Positions 1 through 8,139 of a DNA stretch of 64,000 bases are shown piece after piece (position 1 is the first letter of the stretch; every line of letters starts with the position of its first letter). The DNA comes from Acidobacteriota bacterium (lineage in GTDB: Bacteria > Acidobacteriota > Holophagae > Acanthopleuribacterales > Acanthopleuribacteraceae). Made by a program: the position numbers and the translations under genes. The notes under the pieces were generated by a model that made no database searches, was not told the origin of the DNA, and worked only from the letters and a program-made list of their open reading frames with translations. The stretch covers positions 40,983-104,982 of the forward strand of contig PDUC01000031.1 in the NCBI GenBank assembly GCA_002747255.1. Reading direction: 5' to 3'.

Positions 1-1
1 T

Positions 2-1153
2 TACTTCTACATGCTGGTCAAGAACGCATCGCCCGAAGAAAAACCCGGCCTGGGTGCTTTAATTCCCGTCTACGTGGCTGGCGGCGCGTTTTTTATGGTT
101 CTTCACCTGAGTGGCGGTCTCATTACGGTGTTTGCCGAACACGACACCAACCGCCAGGCCGAGTGGATTCCGGAAGCGACTGATTTCTATGCGCAAAAAG
201 CCATGCCGAGCTATTTCCAGAACGCGCGACCTGATCTGCCGCGGCCCGATGAACGCACCTTGCTGATTGTACCCGATCAAACTGAAGCCATGTTCGGTGC
301 TCGCATTCTCAGCGAAACAACCGTAGATAATTTCAGGAACGATCCCGCCTACAATGTCACCGTACATGACTACTCAGGTCAAAAGCATCTGGAAGGTAAT
401 TTCTCCTGTAAAATCTTCCCGGATGACAATGTCAAAATTAAAACGGAAAAAGACAGTCACGGCGTGGCAACGACCACTGTAAAAATTGACCCGGAAAACA
501 CCAAGAAAAAAGGTGAAGTGGTCATTGGAAAGCAGATTGATGGTCACGAAACCTCTGTTGTGCTCGTTAGCCAGAAAACTTTTGATCAGGTTTACGCTGG
601 CGTCCCTGCAGATGCGCAGCGACTGGCTCCTGGCAAGTACGTTCGCCTCTTGAACGCCGAAATGATCACCGGTTTGTTCAACCCGGTTTTCGTCGTTCTG
701 CTGACACCCCTGGTCGTGATGTTCTTCACATGGCGAGAAAGGAAGAAGAAAGCTGTCAGTACGGCCAAGAAAATCTTCATCGGTATGGTGATTACCGCCG
801 TTTCCCTTCTCATCGTTGCCTGGGGCTCTTATCTTGGCGGCAGTGGAACCAGTAAAATCTCCATGTTGTGGTTGATTATCTACTATCTGGTCATCACTAC
901 CGGTGAGCTTTGCCTCTCTCCCATGGGTCTCTCGCTCATCACCAAGCTCTCACCCAAACGTCTGGTGGGCCTCATGATGGGTGGTTGGTTCCTGGCCACA
1001 GCCATTGGCAATAAAATGAGCGGCTTTATCAGCGGTCTGGAACCCGGAACACAGGTGTTTGTGGTTCTGGCCGTCGCCATGCTGTGTGTCGCGGCATTCA
1101 TTTTTGCCATGTTACCCAAACTGAACTCCGCCATTAAAAAGTATGGCGCGTAA
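2..1153 (+). CDS. POT-family proton-dependent peptide transporter, 3' part
   Basis: This is the C-terminal part of a proton-coupled oligopeptide (POT/PTR2) transporter of the inner membrane. The reading frame is open to the window edge, so the true start lies upstream and the ATG at 11 is probably internal. The late membrane segments are clear, and the family signature GELCLSPMGLSLITKLSP sits about 80 residues before the end. Between the first visible membrane helix (about 20-40 residues in) and the next (about residue 220) lies a hydrophilic insert of roughly 170 residues rich in charged and beta-prone sequence. Most bacterial POT proteins have only a short loop there. A strong hairpin follows the stop. 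The family call is secure; the substrate (di- or tripeptides) is inferred from the family. Confidence 0.9.
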   Translation, partial: YFYMLVKNASPEEKPGLGALIPVYVAGGAFFMVLHLSGGLITVFAEHDTNRQAEWIPEATDFYAQKAMPSYFQNARPDLPRPDERTLLIVPDQTEAMFGARILSETTVDNFRNDPAYNVTVHDYSGQKHLEGNFSCKIFPDDNVKIKTEKDSHGVATTTVKIDPENTKKKGEVVIGKQIDGHETSVVLVSQKTFDQVYAGVPADAQRLAPGKYVRLLNAEMITGLFNPVFVVLLTPLVVMFFTWRERKKKAVSTAKKIFIGMVITAVSLLIVAWGSYLGGSGTSKISMLWLIIYYLVITTGELCLSPMGLSLITKLSPKRLVGLMMGGWFLATAIGNKMSGFISGLEPGTQVFVVLAVAMLCVAAFIFAMLPKLNSAIKKYGA

Positions 1154-1163
1154 CTAAACCTGT

Positions 1164-1201
1164 AAAGATGCCTGTTCCATTTCTTCGGAACAGGCATCTT
1201 T
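1164..1201. terminator. Strong hairpin after the peptide transporter
   Basis: A perfect 15-bp stem (1164-1178 with 1187-1201) with an 8-nt loop lies 10 bp after the transporter stop codon. The outer arm is AAA/TTT, but there is no long U-tract directly after the stem. It is most likely a transcription terminator separating this gene from the antiporter gene that follows. Confidence 0.7.
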
Positions 1202-1272
1202 GAATTGATTGGTTTTAGTTGATTAGTGAACGTACAGGTAAACTGCCCTGTTTTTTTTGGGATTAAATAACG

Positions 1273-3213
1273 ATGATTGCAAGGTTTCAGGTTATGTCCA
1301 TCCTGCTGATAAGCTCCCTTTGGAGCTGGGCTCAGGATGTAATCATAGAGGTACCTGAAACCGTTCTTACCCAAATTCAAACCTCTATCGCGGTTTCAAC
1401 CAACTCACTTGAATTGGAGACCTTAACTCTACTGGTCAATGGACAGCCTGTTCAAGTGACTCTCGAAAAGGGAAAAGGCGTTTTCACCTGGGTTTTTAAC
1501 GAAAAAACCAGGCTGATTATTGAAACAGGTTCACAAACCATCGCCAAAGAGATCCATCCCATTCCGCTGTGGCTCTCTATTCTGCCGCCCTTGATCGCTA
1601 TCCTGATGGCACTTATCTTCAGGGAGGTCATCAGCTCGCTCTTCCTTGGTATTTTCGTAGGTGCCTTGATTATCAGTGCCTATTCAAGCGGCTTGCTGAT
1701 GGGCGTAGTACAAGCCTTTCGATCCGTAATCGACCTTTACATCCTGCAATCACTTGAAGACAGCGGGCATTTATCCATTATCCTCTTTTCAACGCTTATT
1801 GGAGGCATGGTTGCCGTTATCTCGAAGAACGGCGGCATGCTGGGCGTTGTCAATCTGCTCTCCAGATTTGCTCAAAGCGCGCGATCCTGCCAGCTGGTAA
1901 CCTGGCTGTTGGGTGTGCTCATTTTCTTCGATGACTACGCCAACACGCTGATCGTCGGCAGCACCATGCGCCCTGTTACCGACCGGTTTCGGGTCTCCAG
2001 GGAAAAACTGAGTTACATCGTCGATTCAACCGCCGCACCAGTTGCCTCCGTCGCCTTCGTCACCACCTGGATTGGCGCCGAATTGGGTTACATTGGCAGC
2101 GGCATCGCGGACATTCCCGAAATCAGCTCACAACACGGGGTTTACGCCATTTTCATGAACTCATTGCGTTTCTCTTTTTATCCCCTTTTCACTCTGGCTT
2201 TTATGCTGATGCTAATTGGGAAAAAACGGGATTTCGGGCCGATGCTCAAGGCGGAATCCAGAGCTCGCATTGCGGGTACGGCAACCTCGAATCAAGAAAA
2301 CACTCAAGCCCTTAAAGACAAAGACCTGGCGGAGTTAAAGCCAATGAGCGGTATTCAAGCCCACAGTCTGAATGCCATCATACCCGTTGTCCTGGTGATC
2401 GCCGGAACCATCGCGGGCCTGATCATCACGGGCTGGGATCAGACCGTCTGGCATCAGGCAGACCTCTCCCTTTACCGGAAAATGTCGCACATCATAGGCC
2501 ACTCGGATTCCTATCAGGCACTCCTCTGGTCTTCCCTTCTGGGAATCACGGTGGCGGTCGCCCTCTCTGTGGGACAGAAAATCATGTCCCTTTCAGCGGC
2601 ACTTGAAGCCTGCATGTCCGGCTTCAAAACCATGTTGACAGCCATTGTCATTCTCGTTCTGGCCTGGTCCCTGGCTCTTGTCACAGAACACCTGCACACC
2701 GCTGACTACCTGACCGGTGTTCTCTCCGGAAACATCGCACCGGCTCTTATCCCGGCCATTACCTTTGTTCTGGCAGCCCTGGTCTCTTTTTCAACGGGTT
2801 CGTCATGGGGCACCATGGCCATTCTCTACCCGCTCATGCTGCCGGCCGCCTGGACGCTTTCCCAACAGCAAGGACTGACTTTCGATTCCACCATGCTCAT
2901 TTTCTACAATACCGTCTCTTGTGTCCTGGCTGGCTCCGTTCTGGGTGATCACTGCTCGCCCATCTCCGATACAACCATTCTCAGCTCTCTTGCCAGTTCC
3001 TGTAATCACATCGAACACGTGCGCACCCAACTGCCCTATGCGCTTGTTGTCGGCTCCATCGCCTTGTTCGTTGGAACCATCCCTGCAGGCTTCGGACTCT
3101 CCTCCTGGATCATCTTTCCCATCGGTCTGGTTCTGTTGTTTTTAATCGTACACTTTGTCGGGAAAACGGTTCCTGAAGATGAAAAGACATCATTTTTTAA
3201 GGAAAAAGCGTGA
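1273..3213 (+). CDS. Na+/H+ antiporter, NhaC family, with N-terminal extracytoplasmic domain
   Basis: This 646-residue protein belongs to the NhaC-type antiporter family and should exchange Na+ for H+ across the inner membrane. The first 20 or so residues look like a signal peptide ending near WAQ. About 75 residues of beta-rich sequence follow before the first transport helix near residue 96, so an exported domain precedes the transporter core. The core has about ten to twelve hydrophobic segments and family-like motifs such as FFDDYANTLIVGS and the late GDHCSPISDTT. A polar loop near residues 315-360 splits the helices. The ATG at 1273 leaves room for the signal sequence. No operon partner is evident; the next gene begins about 100 bp downstream. 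An amino-acid/Na+ antiporter within the same superfamily is possible. Confidence 0.85.
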   Translation: MIARFQVMSILLISSLWSWAQDVIIEVPETVLTQIQTSIAVSTNSLELETLTLLVNGQPVQVTLEKGKGVFTWVFNEKTRLIIETGSQTIAKEIHPIPLWLSILPPLIAILMALIFREVISSLFLGIFVGALIISAYSSGLLMGVVQAFRSVIDLYILQSLEDSGHLSIILFSTLIGGMVAVISKNGGMLGVVNLLSRFAQSARSCQLVTWLLGVLIFFDDYANTLIVGSTMRPVTDRFRVSREKLSYIVDSTAAPVASVAFVTTWIGAELGYIGSGIADIPEISSQHGVYAIFMNSLRFSFYPLFTLAFMLMLIGKKRDFGPMLKAESRARIAGTATSNQENTQALKDKDLAELKPMSGIQAHSLNAIIPVVLVIAGTIAGLIITGWDQTVWHQADLSLYRKMSHIIGHSDSYQALLWSSLLGITVAVALSVGQKIMSLSAALEACMSGFKTMLTAIVILVLAWSLALVTEHLHTADYLTGVLSGNIAPALIPAITFVLAALVSFSTGSSWGTMAILYPLMLPAAWTLSQQQGLTFDSTMLIFYNTVSCVLAGSVLGDHCSPISDTTILSSLASSCNHIEHVRTQLPYALVVGSIALFVGTIPAGFGLSSWIIFPIGLVLLFLIVHFVGKTVPEDEKTSFFKEKA

Positions 3214-3310
3214 CGACAAACTATTTGCATGGACTGTCCAAGTCGCTCAACCGAACTCGTTCTCTTGCCCTTAATAACTCTGAAACAGACAAAACCATCG
3301 TGAGGTGGAA

Positions 3311-4027
3311 ATGAAAATGGAACCAATACAGCTATTTTTCGGGATTATCGTCTACTTGCTGGTACCTCTTTTCGTTGCATCAAAATGGCGCAGGTTAAGA
3401 GGTGTTCTGTTCCATATTTTCATAATGCTGCTCTTTACCGCTCTGGGCAGCGGACTTTTATGTTGGGGATGGCGTCTCTACAACGACCATAACCTGCTTG
3501 CAGGTTTGATCGTGCTATTGATATCCGCGAATGTTCTCCTGGGAGTCCCTGTATTTGCCTATCTCGCCTATCGGGACAGTCGGGATACCATCAGCGATAA
3601 CATCCAAACCATCCTGAACTCAAACAGGGATGAACACCTTGCATTGAGCATCAGGAAAATGTGGTCTGCCCTGCTGCTCATACCAAGAGTATCTCATTCC
3701 CATCAACTTGTATTCACAGGAAAAACCTGGCTTAAAAACGTGAATGGCTTTAATTTTGCCAGCTTATTGGTTACCAATAAAAGGCTGTTTGTTCAAAGTC
3801 TGTTTTTTGCCATGCCGTTGATGGACCTGCAGATTAAAGATATCAAAAAAGTGGGTTTTCACCACGCGGACCGGGGTATTCTCAAACTGGAAACAGCAAA
3901 AAGCACGACAGGTGCTTATGTCAAATTTTTCCACTCTAAGGCGAATTTGCAAGGTACGCTGTACTTGAATGTCGGGAAGCGTTCCGAAGAGTGCAGGGCT
4001 TTAATAGAAAAACGAATACGGAAATGA
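3311..4027 (+). CDS. Membrane protein with C-terminal PH/GRAM-like region
   Basis: I do not recognise a named family. The protein (about 238 residues from the ATG at 3311) has three hydrophobic segments in its first 95 residues. They are followed by a soluble C-terminal half with the pattern typical of bacterial PH-like or GRAM-like domains: a phrase LLVTNKRLFVQS followed by short strands and a final helix. The start is set by GAGGTG just upstream of ATG 3311; a GTG at 3305 is also open but poorly spaced. It lies 97 bp after the antiporter gene and 49 bp before a methyltransferase-like gene on the same strand, so the three may be co-transcribed. Its function is unknown. Confidence 0.65.
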   Translation: MKMEPIQLFFGIIVYLLVPLFVASKWRRLRGVLFHIFIMLLFTALGSGLLCWGWRLYNDHNLLAGLIVLLISANVLLGVPVFAYLAYRDSRDTISDNIQTILNSNRDEHLALSIRKMWSALLLIPRVSHSHQLVFTGKTWLKNVNGFNFASLLVTNKRLFVQSLFFAMPLMDLQIKDIKKVGFHHADRGILKLETAKSTTGAYVKFFHSKANLQGTLYLNVGKRSEECRALIEKRIRK

Positions 4028-4076
4028 AAACGCGGTCAGAGTCGATGTGCAACCATCTTTAAGGGAAAAAAGAGCG

Positions 4077-4637
4077 ATGATTAAAAAATACCTGGATCTA
4101 CTCATGAAATTTCACCGTGCCAAATGCGGAAAAGGAGCCCAATTCATTTCACTGTTCTTCGGATCGGTGTTCTTTCTGTTCATTTTGCCATCCCTCTTTA
4201 TGGGTATAGCCCACTTGATCAGTGCTTATGTCACATTTGATTACAGCGGCATTTTTAAGTATCCCATCATTACAATCACTCTGCTAACAGGACTTGGCAT
4301 TCTAGGATGGGCAACCCTCTGCCAACTCACCTTGGGTCATGGAACACCCGCGCCCAGTGCACCAACTCAAAAACTCGTTGTATCCGGGCCGTATCGATAC
4401 ACGAGAAATCCCATTGAACTTGGAGCCTTGTTCTATTATTTCGGTTTCGGCTGGCTCTTTGGCAGCACGTTACACGGTATGGTTTGCCTGCTATTGGGTT
4501 GGATCCTGGGGAGCAGCTACCATAAATTCATTGAGGAAAGAGAATTATTGCTGCGGTTCGGAGATGACTACAAAGCATACAGAAACAACACGCCTTTTTT
4601 AATACCGAAAATTAAAATCAAAATAAAGAGACCCTGA
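4077..4637 (+). CDS. Isoprenylcysteine/phospholipid methyltransferase-like membrane protein
   Basis: The protein is about 186 residues long with four hydrophobic segments. Its C-terminal region is typical of the ICMT/PEMT membrane methyltransferase family: GPYRYTRNPIELG, then a helix pair, then EERELLLRFGDDYKAYRN. These conserved Arg, Asn and Glu residues form the SAM-binding end in the family. The substrate cannot be read from sequence; bacterial members act on lipids or small thiols, and many are uncharacterised. I chose ATG 4077, with AAGGGA about ten bases upstream, over the GTG at 4047, which adds ten unlikely residues. Confidence 0.8.
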   Translation: MIKKYLDLLMKFHRAKCGKGAQFISLFFGSVFFLFILPSLFMGIAHLISAYVTFDYSGIFKYPIITITLLTGLGILGWATLCQLTLGHGTPAPSAPTQKLVVSGPYRYTRNPIELGALFYYFGFGWLFGSTLHGMVCLLLGWILGSSYHKFIEERELLLRFGDDYKAYRNNTPFLIPKIKIKIKRP

Positions 4638-4668
4638 AACGAAAAGCACACACCCTTCTGACCCGAGA

Positions 4669-4689
4669 CTGTAAAAACCTGCTTTACAG
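4669..4689 (+). terminator. Weak hairpin, possible terminator
   Basis: A 7-bp perfect stem, CTGTAAA with TTTACAG, encloses a 7-nt loop 31 bp after the methyltransferase stop. The stem is AT-rich and the downstream T-run is broken, so this is a weak terminator candidate. Confidence 0.35.
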
Positions 4690-4790
4690 AATTATAGCTT
4701 TTCTTATTCAATTGTATCCTTTAATCTTAAGAGCGAAACTACTAACACTGGATCAACCGGTCCATTTCCCGTTTTGGAGGTATTTGAATT

Positions 4791-6332
4791 GTGAGAGTAT
4801 ACTGTTTCCTGAGCCTATTGCTGTCTTGCCATGTGTTTTCTGTCAATGAAACCAAGCCACTGTTTGATTGCGCCTTTGCTGGCGAAAAAGACCTTCTTCA
4901 ACGTGTCCTCAAACAGGGTGTAGACATCAACAACCGAGATCTGTTTGACGAAACAGCACTGCATATTGCCGCCGGCAGGGGCAAGCTGGCAGTTGTCCAG
5001 ACGCTGGCACATCACGGTGCCCAAATTGACGCGCGCGATCTCTTTGGTAGAACGCCGCTCATGTTGGCTGCGGAAAAAGGTCGCGAAAAAACAGTTGCCT
5101 TTCTCTTAAAAAAAGGTGCCAATGCTTCAGCTTCAGATAATGAGGGAACCACCGTCTTGATGTGGGCTTGCGTGGCAAAAAACGCCAAAGTCATTAAAAC
5201 CCTGTTGAGAAATAAAGCCAATCTGAATGCCAAAGACAAGAAGGGACGCACGGTCATGGACTTCCTCCGCTTTGACTTCAAACACCAGGAAACACTGCGG
5301 TTTCTAATGGGAATGGGCGGAAAAAAAGGAACTCACAAGCGAAAAGGCGGCGACTTGGGTGCGTTGATCGTAAAAAACATTCGGAACCGGCAAAAAGCCT
5401 ATGTTAAGAAAACGGGAAAATACCCCTATCAACCGCCAAAATTGAACAGTAAGAAAGCCCTGCACGCATATGTGAAAGGCACGGTGGAAAAAATGGAAGG
5501 CAATGTGTCCGCGGCCATGTCTTCCATGGAGAAAGCCCTGAAATTATCCGGGGATTCCTGCTCTGTCTGCATGTTTGAACTGACTGAGATCAAAGCAGCC
5601 GCTCGACTTTACGAGGAAGCGGATGAACTGCTGCTTCGCCTGTCCAAAGATAAAAACTACATGCATCAACTGGACTCCGTGACCTACAAGCTCGGACAAT
5701 TGGCATTTAAAAATGAAGATATGACGTTTGCCCAATCCTATTTCAATTCCATTACACCGGAAAAAGCCCGTCTCTTTCCCGATATCCATTACTATTCGGG
5801 CATCATCGCCGAACGGGAAGACAAACTCGATCTGGCCCGGAATCATTTTCAGAACTACCTGGCTGCCAATCCCGAAGGCCCCTACGCACAGGACGCTCAG
5901 GATCAACTCTCGGAATTACAAAGCGGCGTTCTCCCTATCCGCAGTTTTGATGGCACGCGAATGAACAGAGAGGATTTCAAAGGTGAATGGATTCTCTTCA
6001 ATTTCTGGTCCAACGGCAGAGACTATGAAAAAAAGACCCTGAAAATGCTTTTCAAGCTGAACAAGTCATTGGGGAATTTACCTGTTTCTATGGTCAGTAT
6101 CAACGTCGATGAAGATGAAGCCGGAGCACAAGACCTCATTCTGAATCAAAATCCGCTGTGGCCTCAATTCAGAGATCCCAGACTGAGTTATTTCAGGGTA
6201 AAGCACGGCATCCTGGAAATACCAAGCTATGCCTTAATGAATCCCGAAGGAAAAATCATCCTGAAAATCTCATCGTCAGACATAACCAGCCACAAGAAAC
6301 TGCTCAAGAAGATCAAGAAAGCGATCAAGTAG
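4791..6332 (+). CDS. Exported ankyrin-TPR-thioredoxin-like fusion protein
   Basis: The 513-residue protein begins with a short hydrophobic signal sequence (about residues 1-18). Four to five ankyrin repeats follow (about 30-165; for example the repeats beginning DETALHIAAGRGK and GRTPLMLAAEKGR). Next come basic linker and TPR-like helices (about 215-380), and then a TlpA/AhpC-like thioredoxin fold (about 385-510, starting with the phrase SFDGTRMNREDFKGEWILFNFW). In the fold's active-site turn the usual WCxxC is replaced by WSNGRDYE, so the domain should not do thiol exchange. The start is a GTG at 4791 with GGAGG ten bases upstream. It probably works in the periplasm as a binding scaffold; the role is inferred. 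No partner gene is evident. Confidence 0.75.
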   Translation: MRVYCFLSLLLSCHVFSVNETKPLFDCAFAGEKDLLQRVLKQGVDINNRDLFDETALHIAAGRGKLAVVQTLAHHGAQIDARDLFGRTPLMLAAEKGREKTVAFLLKKGANASASDNEGTTVLMWACVAKNAKVIKTLLRNKANLNAKDKKGRTVMDFLRFDFKHQETLRFLMGMGGKKGTHKRKGGDLGALIVKNIRNRQKAYVKKTGKYPYQPPKLNSKKALHAYVKGTVEKMEGNVSAAMSSMEKALKLSGDSCSVCMFELTEIKAAARLYEEADELLLRLSKDKNYMHQLDSVTYKLGQLAFKNEDMTFAQSYFNSITPEKARLFPDIHYYSGIIAEREDKLDLARNHFQNYLAANPEGPYAQDAQDQLSELQSGVLPIRSFDGTRMNREDFKGEWILFNFWSNGRDYEKKTLKMLFKLNKSLGNLPVSMVSINVDEDEAGAQDLILNQNPLWPQFRDPRLSYFRVKHGILEIPSYALMNPEGKIILKISSSDITSHKKLLKKIKKAIK

Positions 6333-6396
6333 ACGGTTCAGAATCGTTCAGCAGCTGTTCTCCTCCTGGAAATTCCTCTTCTCATAATCCCTTACA

Positions 6397-6424
6397 TTGA
6401 GCTATTATGGTCTTGTTATGTAAT
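6397..6424 (+). promoter_or_regulatory. Candidate sigma70-like promoter for pgi
   Basis: TTGAGC (6397-6402) and TGTAAT (6419-6424) are separated by 16 bp and lie 25 bp upstream of the pgi start codon. The match is moderate and rests on spacing and position only. Confidence 0.4.
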
Positions 6425-6449
6425 CACAATAGACGGATGGAGCAAGGTT

Positions 6450-8084
6450 ATGGCAAAGGCAGAACTCAAAAATAAAAAAAGCTGGAAAGCGCTTGAAAAG
6501 CACTTTCAATCTCTAAAAGAAAAACACCTCAAGGAACTCTTTCAGTCCGACCCGGATCGCGGAACCAAGTTCCAGTACAAAATGGACCAGCTTTGGCTGG
6601 ATCTCTCCAAAAACCGAATCACCCAGCAAACACTGGACTTGCTTTTGAGTTTTGCCCGAGAGTGCGGTTTGGAACGTGAAATTGCCCGTATGTACAACGG
6701 CGAGACCATTAACAAAACAGAAAACCGGCAGGTCTTGCACATTGCGCTCAGACGCCTGAAAGGCAAACCCATTCTGGTCAACGGCAAAGATGTTATACCC
6801 GATGTTCAATCCGTGTTGAAACGCATGTTCAAATGCGCCAAAAAAATACGCAAAGGCAAATGGCTGGGCCACACGGGCAAGACCATTGAGAACATCGTTC
6901 ACATAGGAATTGGCGGTTCCGACCTGGGTCCGGTCATGGTTTACGAGGCCTTGAAATTCTACAGCCAGCGCAACCTCCATATTCACTTTGTTTCCAATGT
7001 CGATGGCACACATTTGGTTGAAACACTGCGCGATCTCAACCCCGAGCGAACGCTTTTCATTGTCGCTTCAAAGACGTTTACAACCCAGGAAACCATGACC
7101 AACGCCCGCAGCGCCAGAAGATGGTTACTGAGCAAACTCAAGGACAAGAAAGCCGTCAAGAAGCACTTCATCGCGGTATCGACCAACAAAAAAGTGGTGC
7201 AGGAATTCGGTATCTCCGCCAAGAACATCTTTGAGTTCTGGGATTGGGTTGGCGGACGGTATTCGCTGACTTCCGCCATTGGCCTGGTCCTGGTTATCGC
7301 TCTGGGCAAGAGTCGATTTATCGAACTGTTGGAAGGTCATCAAGCGGTGGATGATTGCTTTGAGAAGGCTCCGCTTGAAAGCAACGTGCCCGTTCTACTT
7401 GGTCTCTTAGGCTTCCTTTACACCAATTTCTTCGGAGCTGAAACCCATGCCATCATTCCCTACGATCAGTACATGCACCGTTTTGCCGCCCACTTTCAAC
7501 AAGTAGACATGGAGAGCAACGGAAAATCCGTCGATAAGAACGGTCATCAAATCAATTATCAAACGGGCCCCATTATTTGGGGTGAACCTGGAACCAATGG
7601 ACAGCATGCCTTTTTCCAACTCATTCATCAGGGCACCAAGCTCATACCCTGTGACTTCATTGGATTCGCCAAGTCCCTAAATCCCGTTGGCGATCATCAT
7701 GTTAAATTGATGGCCAACTTTTTCGCACAACAAAAAGCCCTGGCCTTTGGAAAAGACAGGGAGCAATGTCTAAAAGAAGGCGTACCGGCAGATTTACTCC
7801 CGTTTAAAATCTTTGAAGGCAATCGCCCCAGCACATGCATCATGGCACCGGAATTAACTCCACGCGTGCTTGGCAATCTAATTGCCATGTACGAGCACAA
7901 AATTTTCGTTCAGGGTGTTTTGTGGAATATCTTCAGCTTTGATCAGTGGGGAGTGGAACTGGGCAAAGTATTGGCCAAGAAAATACTATCCGAACTGCGA
8001 TCCAAAAGAGTCAAGGACGGTTCGCAGGACAGTTCCACAAAAGCTCAGATAGAGTACTTCCTGAATTGCGAAAAAAGGAACTAA
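6450..8084 (+). CDS. pgi: Glucose-6-phosphate isomerase
   Basis: A full-length (544 residues) cytoplasmic phosphoglucose isomerase interconverting glucose 6-phosphate and fructose 6-phosphate in glycolysis and gluconeogenesis. Family signatures include [18 protein letters not shown], the phosphate-binding [31 protein letters not shown] and [18 protein letters not shown], with the C-terminal basic region near KILSELRSK. The length and N-terminal extension match the long enterobacterial/eukaryotic-type form. ATG 6450 has AAGG immediately upstream. The gene is 55 bp from the downstream acylase gene, on the same strand. With fbp at 46.8 kb it indicates both glycolytic and gluconeogenic traffic. 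Confidence 0.97.
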   Translation: MAKAELKNKKSWKALEKHFQSLKEKHLKELFQSDPDRGTKFQYKMDQLWLDLSKNRITQQTLDLLLSFARECGLEREIARMYNGETINKTENRQVLHIALRRLKGKPILVNGKDVIPDVQSVLKRMFKCAKKIRKGKWLGHTGKTIENIVHIGIGGSDLGPVMVYEALKFYSQRNLHIHFVSNVDGTHLVETLRDLNPERTLFIVASKTFTTQETMTNARSARRWLLSKLKDKKAVKKHFIAVSTNKKVVQEFGISAKNIFEFWDWVGGRYSLTSAIGLVLVIALGKSRFIELLEGHQAVDDCFEKAPLESNVPVLLGLLGFLYTNFFGAETHAIIPYDQYMHRFAAHFQQVDMESNGKSVDKNGHQINYQTGPIIWGEPGTNGQHAFFQLIHQGTKLIPCDFIGFAKSLNPVGDHHVKLMANFFAQQKALAFGKDREQCLKEGVPADLLPFKIFEGNRPSTCIMAPELTPRVLGNLIAMYEHKIFVQGVLWNIFSFDQWGVELGKVLAKKILSELRSKRVKDGSQDSSTKAQIEYFLNCEKRN

Positions 8085-8139
8085 CGGCTAGTTCATCGCA
8101 GGTCGGTGAAACATAGGGCATCTGACTGGAAGGTATGTT

